Notes: a model not told the origin generated them from the letters alone. A stretch of 64,000 nt of DNA from Prevotella sp. (GCA_024682415.1 JAIKZG010000027.1:21263-85262), one strand, 5' to 3'. Counted from the first letter of the stretch, positions 36,028 to 46,537 are shown. A program made the numbers and translations.

Positions 36028-39000
36028 TTATTCCACGGTCAGAGCGTCGAATATCATTTTATCGATACCTTCTCCCGTAACTGTAATCAGATAATGTCCG
36101 GCATTGATTTGCGAACCTGTCGTAATGCTTGTGTTCTTACGCTTTGTCTTTTTAGCTTGTGTCTGAACGAAGATGATGTCGTCTTCTTTATATACCACGC
36201 CGTTTCCGTCGGATAGCTTAACGTGGAGTTTGCGTTCTGCCTCAGGATTATAATATTTCCAGCGCAGAGCATAAACTTTAGCTACGCCGACATTGAATTG
36301 CCAGCTGTAGGTCTTGCCTGTGCGCACGCCTTCCACTTCCTGTGCTGTGCTTGTGCGTGGAGGAAGCAGTGAGTCTGGCATTTGCTCTACTACATCATTC
36401 TTCAAATCTGCCCATAAGTTATCATTCTTAGCGACTACATTCTCGGCTTCGCTTCTTCCTATCGCTATAGCTGATATTATAGCTTGTCCTGCCTTCGTGT
36501 TTGGGAATGATATTTTTATGCGGTCTTCAGTGTTGTTTATCTCAATCACTCGTTTGTAAGGCTTGCCATAACGTGCCTGTGACCAAATGTCGAGATCCTT
36601 TATCACTGTGCTGTCGTTTATTGTCACATCAAATATTCTCATGCCCTCGCAGTCGCGTTTCTCGTTGTCGCTCACTCCATACCATGGCTCTGTGAAATAT
36701 AGCTCAACGTTATATTTGCCTGGTTTTGCAGGGAAGATATAAGATAATTTATGTCTGCCGTAGCGGTTAGCGCGGAACAGCGGAGAGAGCATCAAGCGAT
36801 TGTTTTCCGTCTGGCTTGCTTGGAAAGTGCTCATGTTTTTGAAATCATTTCCCCATGAGCGCGACCACATGCTGTTGTCTTGCATCCATGTATTGCCAAA
36901 CGCGTCTTTATAGTCGTCGCCACCGCAGTTTATGCGATATAGATAATGATAACCGTCTGCCGGAAGCAATATGCTGTCGTTCCAGTTCTTAAATGCCGCA
37001 GTTGCAATAGAATCAGTGGCTACGAGCTTTCCTTTCTCATATCCGTTGGCTACTATCACGCCATTGCTGTCCACAGGATTGATTCTCACAGAGTCGCAGT
37101 TGCTGTAATATTTTTTGTTGTCTGCCGTGACGTAAACAAATGGCTCTTTGTCAGCGCTGACATAGTGGGATTTATACATGTAGTAGCCGTCTGTAGGCTG
37201 TTCCCATATTGTGAACAATCCCTTATGGTTTACAGGGCCTATCTTGTCTATTCTTCTGTATCCCTCGTCGGGCTGTCTTCTTCCAGGGTTGTCGTGGCTC
37301 ACGAGAAGCCAGAGGAATTGTCCGCAGACGCTGTCTTTCACGCTTTCCGCTAACTTGATTTTCTTCTCCAGTATGTCGCAGAACTTTTCTTCCGTGTAGC
37401 CCTTTCCTGAATGATTGCCTACAGAACGCCATGCGCCATATTCGCCATTGAGCAGCTGGTCGTCGCCCTTTAGCTCTATGCCGTAATTATCAATGTTGCC
37501 ACCGTATGTTCCGCTCCAGTTTTGCACAATGTTCCAGTCTGTGCCTGTTCCGCCATTACACGTTGTGATAAGTCGTTGGGTGCCACAAGTTGGGTCGAGC
37601 TGTCTTATGATATCAGAGCATTCTTCCGCAAATTCCTTTGGCAGAGTGCTTTCATTCTGCAATCCCCAAAGCATTACGGAAGGAGAGTTTCTACGTTCTT
37701 TCACCCATTGTATTAAGTGGCGCTTAAAGCTTTCACGGAATTGTGGCGTGTCATACCATATATGAGCGGAATATTGAGGCCACCACAAGATACCATTCTC
37801 GTCGATAATCTGCTTGTACAACAAATTGTGTGGCTGGTGGGCATCACGGAACGCGTTGAATCCAGCGCCCATCACCTCTTTCATTCTTGCTCTTATCTGT
37901 TCCTCGCTGAAAGCGTGGCTTTGTCCTAACTCATGCTCATATTCGCAAACTCCATTAATGAAAACAGGTTTGCCGTTAAGCAAAAATCTCTTGTCGCCGT
38001 CTTTGCGTGTCAGCGGCCACGACATTGTGCGTATGCCATACGGCGTTTCCAAATCATCTATAGCCTTACCATTCACCTTGATGATTGATTTCAGATTGTA
38101 GAGATATGGATCGGTAGTGCTCCATGCGTGAACATCGCTGATAGCCAGGCTTTGTTTTAGCGTTTTTGTTTCGCCTGCTTTTATCACGATATTGTCTTCA
38201 GCACGCAGCTTTTGCTTGCCGCTCTTTTCGCAGAGCTTATTGAGCACATTTATGGTTGTTGTCGTGTCAGAATAGTTTTTCACCTCCGTTTCAATGTAAA
38301 TGCTGTCAGCATTGGCATTGTTCCATATATGCACACCAAAAGGCTCTATTCTTATTTTGTCGGTAGCGATAAGAGTTACTGGGCGGAATATTCCGAATGG
38401 CTGCGAACCCTCGCTGAATCCCCATTCGCTGCTACATCCACCACACACCCAAGGCATATCTGTGATACCTTCGGGGTGAGAAACTCTTACTCTCAGTCGG
38501 TTGTCCTCGCCAGGCACAAGATATTTTGTCACGTTGATTGTCTGCGTGGTGCGGCCGATGTCGTAATGTCCCACGTTATGACCATTCAGGCTTATGTCGG
38601 CATAAGTGCCCACACCTTCAAACTGTAGGAAATATTCCTTGTTGTCGTATTTCTTTATAGAGAACGATTTTGTGAATATTGCTTTTCCGTGTAGGTTGCC
38701 GTGCATCTTTTGAGCCATTCCGTAGTAATCATCAAGATTAAGCGGAATGTCGTGGCGGAATGTTTCGTCTTTATAGTTTATTTCCCAGTCGCTGTTGAGG
38801 TTGAGAGACATTCTGTGTCCTGTAGGTTCGGGTTCTGGGAAAGACACATCGCTCTTGCCTTTCATCGTGCTCGTGGCGAGAGCAATACCTCTTTGACCTG
38901 CATTGTTTACGGCGCAGTAGAAATGATATACAGTGCCATTGTATTTCACAACCCAGCTCTTATGGGCAAACATTTCATCGTAAGGCTTGGTAGGATAAAT

Positions 39001-39951
39001 CAGGTCTTCGCCTGTCCAGTCCTGCCAATGTATCAAGTCGCGACTTACCGCAAATGTGTTGAACGCGTTGTAATCTTTGTTTGGAGCGTAGGCAGAGAAA
39101 TAAAACATCACATAGTATTTGCCCATCTTCACTATCTGCGCGTCGCCTGTGATTGTGCCGTCGGTGTCGTGGGCGAATATTGGGTTGCCGGCATATCTCT
39201 TCCAGTGCTTCATGTCGTTGCTCATGGCAATGCCGATGCGTTCGCCCTTAGGATGTTTCGCGTCCTTGCCACCTGCATTGTAAAACATGATGAACTTATG
39301 CCCCATAAACTTATCGTCAAGTTTATAGACCGTGCTCTTATATTGCGTGAGTTTCTCCCACCATTGCGCGTTTCTGTCGTTGTAGGCGAGTACAGGTTTA
39401 GCCATGGTTTCCCATTGATGAGGCTTTGTAATATCGGCAGTCGTCGATGCCATGCCAATGCTCAACGGAGCGTTTACTGCCTCATAACCAGTGCCGACAC
39501 CGCCGAAATAGCTCATCCAATATCTTCCTTTGAATGGTGAGATTTCATAGCTGCCGCCCCAATGGAAATCTACCAACGCTGGGTAGCCGGCATGTTGGTT
39601 CATATCCCATCCGCTTTCGGTGAAGTTGAGCACTTTGCCGAGCGTAGTCCAATGCAGCAAATCTTCGCTTTGGGCAAGCCATGTCTCATAACCTCTGCCA
39701 TCGGTTCCGTCCTTGCCGTTGTAGCATACATAAGTCATATACCACATTCCGTTTTTGCGGAACACGGTAGGGCAGTCAAATTTCTCGTAATTGCTTTTCG
39801 GAGCTACTACAAGTCCATATTTATAGGGTGTCCTTACAGACGAGTAAATGCGCTGCATATCAGTGTTGCTGATACGCTGCGCATGAAGCTTCTCAAAGCC
39901 TCCCGCTATTGGGAGGCTTATGAGCAGCATTGCTATTATTTTTTTTATCAT
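36028..39951 (-). CDS. GH137-like propeller fused to GH2 and malectin-like domain
   Basis: A 1307-residue secreted multidomain enzyme. After the signal peptide (about 1-24) comes a five-bladed beta-propeller (about 30-375) with repeated WYMTY, YWMSYFGG, FIMFYNAGG and YYVMFYFSAYAPN blades. A GH2 module follows (about 385-960) with MPWVCGGCSSEWGF, FINGVCEYEHELGQ, acid/base Glu767 in LWGLQNEST and a nucleophile candidate in LNGEYGAWR. A malectin-like domain begins at YRINCGGDDYKD, and a short C-terminal beta domain ends the chain. This propeller-plus-GH2 order is that of the RG-II enzyme BT0996 (GH137 beta-L-arabinofuranosidase plus GH2 beta-glucuronidase), so the same two activities are the best guess. 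Family assignment is from memory. Confidence 0.83.
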   Translation of the reverse strand: MIKKIIAMLLISLPIAGGFEKLHAQRISNTDMQRIYSSVRTPYKYGLVVAPKSNYEKFDCPTVFRKNGMWYMTYVCYNGKDGTDGRGYETWLAQSEDLLHWTTLGKVLNFTESGWDMNQHAGYPALVDFHWGGSYEISPFKGRYWMSYFGGVGTGYEAVNAPLSIGMASTTADITKPHQWETMAKPVLAYNDRNAQWWEKLTQYKSTVYKLDDKFMGHKFIMFYNAGGKDAKHPKGERIGIAMSNDMKHWKRYAGNPIFAHDTDGTITGDAQIVKMGKYYVMFYFSAYAPNKDYNAFNTFAVSRDLIHWQDWTGEDLIYPTKPYDEMFAHKSWVVKYNGTVYHFYCAVNNAGQRGIALATSTMKGKSDVSFPEPEPTGHRMSLNLNSDWEINYKDETFRHDIPLNLDDYYGMAQKMHGNLHGKAIFTKSFSIKKYDNKEYFLQFEGVGTYADISLNGHNVGHYDIGRTTQTINVTKYLVPGEDNRLRVRVSHPEGITDMPWVCGGCSSEWGFSEGSQPFGIFRPVTLIATDKIRIEPFGVHIWNNANADSIYIETEVKNYSDTTTTINVLNKLCEKSGKQKLRAEDNIVIKAGETKTLKQSLAISDVHAWSTTDPYLYNLKSIIKVNGKAIDDLETPYGIRTMSWPLTRKDGDKRFLLNGKPVFINGVCEYEHELGQSHAFSEEQIRARMKEVMGAGFNAFRDAHQPHNLLYKQIIDENGILWWPQYSAHIWYDTPQFRESFKRHLIQWVKERRNSPSVMLWGLQNESTLPKEFAEECSDIIRQLDPTCGTQRLITTCNGGTGTDWNIVQNWSGTYGGNIDNYGIELKGDDQLLNGEYGAWRSVGNHSGKGYTEEKFCDILEKKIKLAESVKDSVCGQFLWLLVSHDNPGRRQPDEGYRRIDKIGPVNHKGLFTIWEQPTDGYYMYKSHYVSADKEPFVYVTADNKKYYSNCDSVRINPVDSNGVIVANGYEKGKLVATDSIATAAFKNWNDSILLPADGYHYLYRINCGGDDYKDAFGNTWMQDNSMWSRSWGNDFKNMSTFQASQTENNRLMLSPLFRANRYGRHKLSYIFPAKPGKYNVELYFTEPWYGVSDNEKRDCEGMRIFDVTINDSTVIKDLDIWSQARYGKPYKRVIEINNTEDRIKISFPNTKAGQAIISAIAIGRSEAENVVAKNDNLWADLKNDVVEQMPDSLLPPRTSTAQEVEGVRTGKTYSWQFNVGVAKVYALRWKYYNPEAERKLHVKLSDGNGVVYKEDDIIFVQTQAKKTKRKNTSITTGSQINAGHYLITVTGEGIDKMIFDALTVE

Positions 39952-39970
39952 TATTCTGTTTTAAGTTGCC

Positions 39971-42595
39971 TTATTTCATAAATAGCCAGTCTACTTCAGC
40001 GTTTCCACCGTTGAGTCCCGCGTCTCTTATCTTCAAGTCGGTATCGGTGAAACCTGCCACCATGATTATGCCCTTTGGCAAATTAATCACATGATGACCG
40101 GCACTGAAGTTGTAAGCATGTATTTCTGCCATAGGCATTTGAGTCATTCTGATAGCGTTGCTGATCAATGCTTCTGCCTGACCATATTCGTTACCTGTAG
40201 CATCGATTTCCAATTTTGGCGGAGCAGCGAATTTGTCTTGATCGTCGATGAAGAAGCCAACGAGCATTTTCACAGGTTTCTTAGTTTCAAATTCCACTGT
40301 CACGCCATTTATTCTCGCTGTGTCGCGGTTTAGGAGCAAAGCTTTCATTCCGTCAAGCTCGGCAGCCAATGTGTCGATTGTCTCATCACGATTGATGAAA
40401 GTCTTCACGCCCTTATGCAAAGTTACGAATTTATATGGGCTAATCAACTTAATATCAGCATTTTTAGCTTTCGGGTTCTTAATTCCCGCGCTCTTCTTTC
40501 CGTCTTTTCCGCTAAGCGTTGCAATGTGGCTTTTGAGGTTGGCAAGTTCTTCCTCATATACAGGAAGCATTTCCTTCCATGTCTTGAAATTGCCATCGTC
40601 GCCACCTACCGGGATGCGTCGTTGAGCGGTCTGCATGCTGTTGGCATAGAGATAAGTCTTGTCTGTAAGGTCTACAAGCTTCTTCCATTCCTTGTCGCTG
40701 TTTTCAAGCAATGGCACAGCAGCTTTCAGATAGTCTATCTTTCCGCTCCATTTGTAGTTGAGCACCTGTTCGCCAGCATACACCTTGTCGTGGAATGAGT
40801 TTGCGAAGAAAGCATAACAGTGCATGTCGTTCTTTAGTCTTTCAAACTCGTCCTTGTTCTTTGTGATTTTGCCCTCCACTGCGTCGATAGCTTCAGTGGC
40901 TTTCTTTCCGTGGGCAACACATTGGTTTACGATGTCGAGAGGCAATTCGCCAACGTGCTTCTGCTTCTTCCAATTCTTTTCCACATATTCTATCAGCTTC
41001 TCGCCCTCAGGTCCGCAGCTCTCATAGAATCCTGGATAGATGGTATATTTATATGGATTCACAATCTGGCTCATCTTCATGCCGAGAAGCAAAGTCTGTC
41101 TGTTGCCTTCTGTGATACCAAATCGGCGAATGAGTTTAGGAGCTATCTCTCCGCTCTCATCGTAAGCCTCAAGTATCTTTGCGGCAGCTATTGTGTCGCA
41201 GCCATAATAGTCGGCTAAGCGTTTCTTCCAATAAGATTTGTCGTCGCCTCGCTTGCTGTTCCATGCGTAGCGTCCCCATGCAGCATACCACATCCAGTCT
41301 CTGTCTATCTGTAGCTGGCGAGTGCCGTCGGCAAGTTTGTCGGCAGTGTAAGGCCAGTCCCAATAACTTGCCTGTGGATATAAGTGTAATCCGTTAGCTC
41401 CATGCACACGGTGCATAGCCTGAACAGCCTTTTCAGTGAATGCAGGTGAGCTCCAACGCCATGGCTCAAGATTGGCAAGGATATGAACGTTGCTGATATG
41501 TATAGGCGCAACGCTGCTCAGCTGGCGTTGAGTTTCTCCCCAAGGGCCGCCCGGCTCGTAAGTGGTAAGACTTTCGCCGGTGTATTTGGTCATGGTGTAG
41601 ATGTTCTTGTAAAGAGGAAGCGACTCATGAAGCACACGAGGACCATCGGTGTCGTGTGAGCGCAGAATGATAGGTGGCATGTCTGTTCTGCCGGAAGCTT
41701 TCAATCCGTCTTTAATTCCTGGAATGATAGTTTCTTTCATCCATGTCACGTCATCGTCGATAGTCTTCATCGCTTCACCAAGGCATACAAGGAAGCCCAC
41801 ATTAGGATATTCCTTCACAAACTCGGCAATGCTCTTTCTTGTGTAGTCGCTTATCAGCGGAGTGATAGGGCGGTTTCTATCCTGAGTTTTTATGCCATAG
41901 TGGTCGGCAAATGGCTTTGACACGATGATGTTGTAGAACATCTGTATCACCCTTATTCCGCGCTTGTCAGCTTCCTTTGTGAGGAATGAGAACATCTCCT
42001 GATTCTTCTTCATTGTGGCATCGTCCACCTCTGCAGCGAAAGGATAATCCTTTAGTTTCACAAGCGAAGCAAAAGGATGACCGTTCCACAGATAAACGGC
42101 ATTCATGTTGTTAGCTGCCAATAGGTCGAGATATTTCACCCACAGATCTTTATCATAAAACCATGGAAAGTTTTCAGGAGTATAAGGATATTCATAAACA
42201 CGGTGTCCTGGCAGATAAACAGTCTTCTGCAAACCTACGCAGGCACCGCGAAGTTTCATTTCTGGAGCGTCTACGATGATTTGGTCTTTGAGCAGTCCTT
42301 CTGCCAGTCTGTTAGCGCCATAGATAGCGCCCGAAGCGTCGTTGCCTATGATGTCTATCTTTTTGCCGTGGCTTTTAATGGTAAATCCCTCGGCAGGCAG
42401 ATTTGCGCTGTCTTTAGCTACATCAACAGTAATTTTGTAGCCTTTTTCAGGGGCAAATTTGTTAATAATCTCAGTGGCGTATTGTGTTTGTGGCAAGCCT
42501 GCTTTGTCGATTACTTTTGTAACCGACGCTCCACAACCTGTCAGCATAGCACCGCATATCGCTACTAATGCCTTGTTTATGTTTTTTCGTTTCAT
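39971..42595 (-). CDS. GH138-like lipoprotein (candidate alpha-galacturonidase)
   Basis: An 874-residue lipoprotein: basic start, hydrophobic segment and lipobox LTGC (Cys21). An N-terminal alpha/beta domain like that preceding GH20/GH67 barrels (about 35-110, with NDASGAIYGANRLAEGL) leads into a TIM barrel (about 115-430) and helical and beta domains. Candidate catalytic residues are Glu274 in VCLGEAMKT and Glu341 in YTGESLTTY, 67 residues apart. This is the same spacing I recall for the two catalytic glutamates of GH138 RG-II alpha-galacturonidase. Operon position between GH141-like and GH137-GH2 genes matches the Bacteroides RG-II locus. If not GH138, it is another alpha-glucuronidase-clan family. 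Confidence 0.72.
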   Translation of the reverse strand: MKRKNINKALVAICGAMLTGCGASVTKVIDKAGLPQTQYATEIINKFAPEKGYKITVDVAKDSANLPAEGFTIKSHGKKIDIIGNDASGAIYGANRLAEGLLKDQIIVDAPEMKLRGACVGLQKTVYLPGHRVYEYPYTPENFPWFYDKDLWVKYLDLLAANNMNAVYLWNGHPFASLVKLKDYPFAAEVDDATMKKNQEMFSFLTKEADKRGIRVIQMFYNIIVSKPFADHYGIKTQDRNRPITPLISDYTRKSIAEFVKEYPNVGFLVCLGEAMKTIDDDVTWMKETIIPGIKDGLKASGRTDMPPIILRSHDTDGPRVLHESLPLYKNIYTMTKYTGESLTTYEPGGPWGETQRQLSSVAPIHISNVHILANLEPWRWSSPAFTEKAVQAMHRVHGANGLHLYPQASYWDWPYTADKLADGTRQLQIDRDWMWYAAWGRYAWNSKRGDDKSYWKKRLADYYGCDTIAAAKILEAYDESGEIAPKLIRRFGITEGNRQTLLLGMKMSQIVNPYKYTIYPGFYESCGPEGEKLIEYVEKNWKKQKHVGELPLDIVNQCVAHGKKATEAIDAVEGKITKNKDEFERLKNDMHCYAFFANSFHDKVYAGEQVLNYKWSGKIDYLKAAVPLLENSDKEWKKLVDLTDKTYLYANSMQTAQRRIPVGGDDGNFKTWKEMLPVYEEELANLKSHIATLSGKDGKKSAGIKNPKAKNADIKLISPYKFVTLHKGVKTFINRDETIDTLAAELDGMKALLLNRDTARINGVTVEFETKKPVKMLVGFFIDDQDKFAAPPKLEIDATGNEYGQAEALISNAIRMTQMPMAEIHAYNFSAGHHVINLPKGIIMVAGFTDTDLKIRDAGLNGGNAEVDWLFMK

Positions 42596-42616
42596 TATCT
42601 TGTGTTGGGTCTTTAT

Positions 42617-44416
42617 TTATTTCTTTTTAGCTTTCTTTCTGGCTTTTTCTTCCGCCTCTTTCTTAGCTATCTCTTTAGCCTTTGGGCCGTTGTTGTGCCA
42701 TTCGTTGCCCGGGCCGTTTGAGTTTTTAAGTATCTTGTCGGCGTCAGGTATGGTGTTGTTTCTCACCGTTATGCCCGAACTTCCCTCATCGGTGTAGAGA
42801 TAAAACCAATGATTAGGGTCGTGCACATATTTTGGAGAATATATATCGCCCACGGTGTTGTCTTCCACGAAAGAGTGGGGTTGTGAACCGAGAGTGTAGA
42901 TTCCTGCTGTGTCATACATGTGCTTGGCGTAGTGCCATATCTTGTTGCCTACTACCTTGTTGTTTGCCATCGCGCAAGGCTGCTGATTCCAGCCCCATCC
43001 AAGGCTGATTCCTGTATAGGAAACCTCGCTGATATTGTTGCCGGCAATATAAATGTTGCGCACAAATCCCGCGCTTATTCCGCAGCATCCCCAGTCTTCG
43101 TTAGTCACGTCTGTGATGGTGTTATTGGTTATGCTTAGTCCGTCGCATATTATTCTGCGGTCGGCAGGGTCGTAAGGCTTGTGAGCTTCCAATCCTTCGG
43201 GGCTGAACTCGCCTGCCACGATGCCATTTCCGCCTATGTCTTCTATCGTGCAGCCGTCAATGCCTCCACCTTTTATATATGTGTTGAAATCTATTGCGGA
43301 AGACGCGCTATGGCTAAACACGCAGTTCTTAAACCATACATTCTCAGCGCAGTCAATGCTGACGCTCGATGCGGGGCGACCTACCCATCCTTGGTTGTCG
43401 AGCTTGTGGTCGCCATTTGGACGGTCGATTTGTGGACGCAGCTTGTAGGCTTCCGTCATATACATGCCAGCCTGCAATGGAGCATGCCCCATGATTGAGG
43501 GGCGCAGCCATGTGGCATAGCTGAATGTAATGCCGCTGAAAGTGATGTCTTTCACTCGCTCGTCTGCCGTTCCTACTACCTTTACAAGAGTTTCCAAAGC
43601 AGGCGCTTCTACATCGGCAGTGGTAATGTCCTCACCATTGCGAGGCATATAGTAAAGCTTGCCTTGGCGATAATCCAAGAACCATTCGCCCTCGCTGTCG
43701 ATAAGCTGCTTCGCGTTTGTAATGTAGAATGCAGAGTTATGTCCGTCGGTCGTTACCATTGGCGATGGCCAAGGGTGAGCGAAGTGAACATGGCTTTCTG
43801 GCTGATGGAATGTTATGGCAGAGCTGTCGCCCATCACCTTTATATCTTTTATTCTGAGATTGGCTATGCACCACATTTCGTGTAATACCATTTCCAATCC
43901 CTTTGTGCCCACGAGGTTTTTCACCGTCTGTGTGGGTACATATATCGTTTCTTTCTTCTTGTCTACATTGATAATGCGGTTGGCTTTGGCTGCTAATCCG
44001 TCTTTTGCCTCAAGGTCGTTTACGTTTCTTGCCCTTACTGCTTTCTTTCCGTTTATCCAAAGCTGGCGGAAGTTGAGAGGCACGCCGTTATATTCAGGCA
44101 CATCGGCAACCCACAAGTTGCCTTCTTTCTTCCAGCCCGTGATCTTCACGCCACCGCTTACCACTGCTCCTTTGTCGCCTACAATCTTCGTTCCGCAGTC
44201 TTCCGGGCGAATGATGATAGGCTGATTCAGTCGGTAAGTGCCTGCCTGCAAATGCAGAGTCACCTCCTTCGCGCCTTTCAGTCGGCGTGCATCGCGTGCC
44301 TCGTGCAGTGCCTCTTCTATTGAGTAGGCACCTGGCTTCACTTCTATATTTACGCTTTGGGCTGCCATGTGCGTAAACATCATGCAGCTCAAAGCGGTGA
44401 ATAATAGTCTGTTCAT
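42617..44416 (-). CDS. Right-handed beta-helix enzyme, GH141-like
   Basis: A 599-residue secreted protein (signal peptide 1-19, MFTHMAAQ). It starts with SIEEALHEARDARRLKGAKEVTLHLQAGTYRL, the usual cap of parallel beta-helix glycosidases, and continues with many short helix rungs (NITFSG-type, NVWFKNCVFSHSASSAIDF, IYIAGNNISEVSYTGISLGWGWNQQP). In RG-II loci the comparable gene is BT1002, a GH141 alpha-L-fucosidase; the size, fold and position next to GH127 agree. Pectate-lyase-like folds without hydrolase activity are the alternative. The last 30 residues are a very lysine-rich tail (KEIAKKEAEEKARKKAKKK), which is unusual for a secreted enzyme. Gaps to neighbours are 21 and 60 bp. Confidence 0.78.
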   Translation of the reverse strand: MNRLLFTALSCMMFTHMAAQSVNIEVKPGAYSIEEALHEARDARRLKGAKEVTLHLQAGTYRLNQPIIIRPEDCGTKIVGDKGAVVSGGVKITGWKKEGNLWVADVPEYNGVPLNFRQLWINGKKAVRARNVNDLEAKDGLAAKANRIINVDKKKETIYVPTQTVKNLVGTKGLEMVLHEMWCIANLRIKDIKVMGDSSAITFHQPESHVHFAHPWPSPMVTTDGHNSAFYITNAKQLIDSEGEWFLDYRQGKLYYMPRNGEDITTADVEAPALETLVKVVGTADERVKDITFSGITFSYATWLRPSIMGHAPLQAGMYMTEAYKLRPQIDRPNGDHKLDNQGWVGRPASSVSIDCAENVWFKNCVFSHSASSAIDFNTYIKGGGIDGCTIEDIGGNGIVAGEFSPEGLEAHKPYDPADRRIICDGLSITNNTITDVTNEDWGCCGISAGFVRNIYIAGNNISEVSYTGISLGWGWNQQPCAMANNKVVGNKIWHYAKHMYDTAGIYTLGSQPHSFVEDNTVGDIYSPKYVHDPNHWFYLYTDEGSSGITVRNNTIPDADKILKNSNGPGNEWHNNGPKAKEIAKKEAEEKARKKAKKK

Positions 44417-44476
44417 TAGTCTTTGTCTTGCTTTTGTTATAAGTCAGAACAATCGTTTTCTTGGGGAAGTAAGTCG

Positions 44477-46537
44477 TTATTTTATAGCTTCTGGAACAAA
44501 CACTTCCATCTCGCTCTTTCCTCTGTTGCCCCATGCGAAGTAAGGAATGAAACGCACTTTCGCGTTGCCGTATTTTTTGCTCGACTCTCTGTAAAGCTTG
44601 CCTTTCCATGAGTCTTCGCCACGCTTCAGCACGTTGGCTTCAAGAGCCATAATTCGGCTGCCGTCGATAGTGGTTTCCACAGGAGTAAACTCAGCGTCAG
44701 AAGGAATCATTATGTCGTCGAGCTTAGCTCCGTTGAGGTCTTGACTTTCAAGACAATAGATGATAGGGCCACGCTGCACAGCCACTTGTCCGCGCAGTTC
44801 CTCTACAAGCGGATTGGCTTCTATAAGTTTGGTGCGCATAGGCATGTTGATAGCCACTTCGTCGCCTTTCTTCCAGCTGCCTGTAATAGTGATAAATCCA
44901 TCTTCTATCTTGTAAGAAGCCTTATCAGTAGCTCTCACTTCCACGTCGCTCACATTGTCTACCCATTCAGGCACACGCAATTTCAGCGTGATGTTTTTCT
45001 TCACGGCCTTGTCTACGTGGAATGTTATTTTTCCATCCCAAGGATAGTCTGTGTGCTGTGAAAGTGAGATTTCTTTTAATTGCAGTTTGTTTTCGCCATA
45101 CAGGTTCACATATAATGTGTCCTTTGCTGTGGAATAAGCATAATCCTGTGCCTCGCAGAGCGTGCGCAGAGTGTTAGGAGGGCAGCAGAAGCAGCTTATG
45201 TATTCCTGTCTTTCTTTCGGCCAGCGCAGAGTGTAAGGCAAGTCATTGCTCATGCGCAGAGGATTCACGTAGAAATACTTCTTTCCGTCGAGGCTTATGC
45301 CCGGCATTATGCTGTTGTAAAGGCAGTTTTCCACGATGTCCATGTTAATGCCCTTGCCGCTCGTAAGATACAAGCGCCAGTTGAGAAGCATGTTGCCGAT
45401 GTTGGCGCATGTCTCGTTGTGGGCAGTGAGCTGTGGCAACTGGTAAGGTCTGCCATAAGCCTGATGTATCTTCTGAATGTTGGCAGGCTGATAGTCGGTG
45501 CCGTCGGGCGATGTGCCGTCGTAGAGCGCTCCACACGCTCCGTTTATATACATCTTTCTATATGTAATGTCGTTCCATATAGAGTCGAGATTTTTCTTTA
45601 GCTGCGCTTCGCCATCCTCAAGATAGAGGTCGGCCACGCCGGCATAAAGATAATTCGCTCTCACAGAATGACCTATTGCCTTGTATTGCTCACGGAATGG
45701 AATGCGGTCCTGATTGTCGTCAGTGCCATCCTTCACGAGGCTGCGAATATTGATAAGTTCCTGTGCCAGCTTCAGATACTTCTTATTGCCAGTCTCTCTG
45801 TATAGCTCGTTCATTGCCATATAGTGAGAAGGGCACACTGCGTTCTTCGCCAATGTCTTAGGCGCCTGCTCATAGAAGCGATACAGAAAGTCGGCAGCTT
45901 TCAGCGCGCAGTTGTAGAGAGTGGTCTTTCCCGTGGCGCGCTTGTGAATGATGCCTGCCGTTATAAGGTGGCCGAGATTATATGTCTCAAAGTTGAGCAT
46001 ATTGCCAAACATTCCGTCCTTATCTGTTCCCACGGCAGTGCCCACTACTGTGTTGTCGGTAGCCTTTATGTTTTTGTTGGCGTTCATGCGCGCTATGCGC
46101 ACCTGAGTGCCTATATATCCGTTGTCGTCTTGCGACTTGATGATAAGGCTTATAAACTGATCCATTATCTTGTCCAGCTCCTTATCCTTGGTGATGGCGT
46201 AGGTCGCTGCTACGCCTTCAAGCCATTTATACATGTCGCCGTCGTGGAATGGAGGGCCATGGTGTACGCCTTCTTTCTCGCCTGCGGCAATGAGAAAGTT
46301 GTTGTAGCCCTTGCCATAGTCGGTGCGCCATGTGTTCCACATGCTCTGCAAACTTGTTTTTGAGAACACGTTGAAACGCTCGCCCCAAAATCCGCCTGTC
46401 CATCTTACGGCGTTGAGTGGGGTAGCGTTCATCTTAGCGTATTTGCTATTGTGAGTGTCGGTTATGCCGCCTGTCTGCGCGCTCATTGCCTGAGCCGCGA
46501 GTATCATCATCGCAGCGGTCAATATCTGTCTTTTCAT
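44477..46537 (-). CDS. GH127 (DUF1680) hydrolase
   Basis: A 686-residue secreted protein (signal peptide 1-20). It has an alpha/alpha barrel with the zinc and catalytic residues of GH127: Glu375 and Cys377 in AHNETCANIGN, and Cys451-Cys452 in SCFCCPPNTLR. This corresponds to the Glu/Cys/Cys-Cys set of beta-L-arabinofuranosidase HypBA1. GGFWGERFNVF, HHGPPFHDGDMYKWLEG and the C-terminal beta sandwich with RGPIIYCLES are further family marks. In RG-II loci a GH127 enzyme releases aceric acid; arabinofuranosidase is the alternative. It is the second gene of the operon. Confidence 0.9.
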   Translation of the reverse strand: MKRQILTAAMMILAAQAMSAQTGGITDTHNSKYAKMNATPLNAVRWTGGFWGERFNVFSKTSLQSMWNTWRTDYGKGYNNFLIAAGEKEGVHHGPPFHDGDMYKWLEGVAATYAITKDKELDKIMDQFISLIIKSQDDNGYIGTQVRIARMNANKNIKATDNTVVGTAVGTDKDGMFGNMLNFETYNLGHLITAGIIHKRATGKTTLYNCALKAADFLYRFYEQAPKTLAKNAVCPSHYMAMNELYRETGNKKYLKLAQELINIRSLVKDGTDDNQDRIPFREQYKAIGHSVRANYLYAGVADLYLEDGEAQLKKNLDSIWNDITYRKMYINGACGALYDGTSPDGTDYQPANIQKIHQAYGRPYQLPQLTAHNETCANIGNMLLNWRLYLTSGKGINMDIVENCLYNSIMPGISLDGKKYFYVNPLRMSNDLPYTLRWPKERQEYISCFCCPPNTLRTLCEAQDYAYSTAKDTLYVNLYGENKLQLKEISLSQHTDYPWDGKITFHVDKAVKKNITLKLRVPEWVDNVSDVEVRATDKASYKIEDGFITITGSWKKGDEVAINMPMRTKLIEANPLVEELRGQVAVQRGPIIYCLESQDLNGAKLDDIMIPSDAEFTPVETTIDGSRIMALEANVLKRGEDSWKGKLYRESSKKYGNAKVRFIPYFAWGNRGKSEMEVFVPEAIK

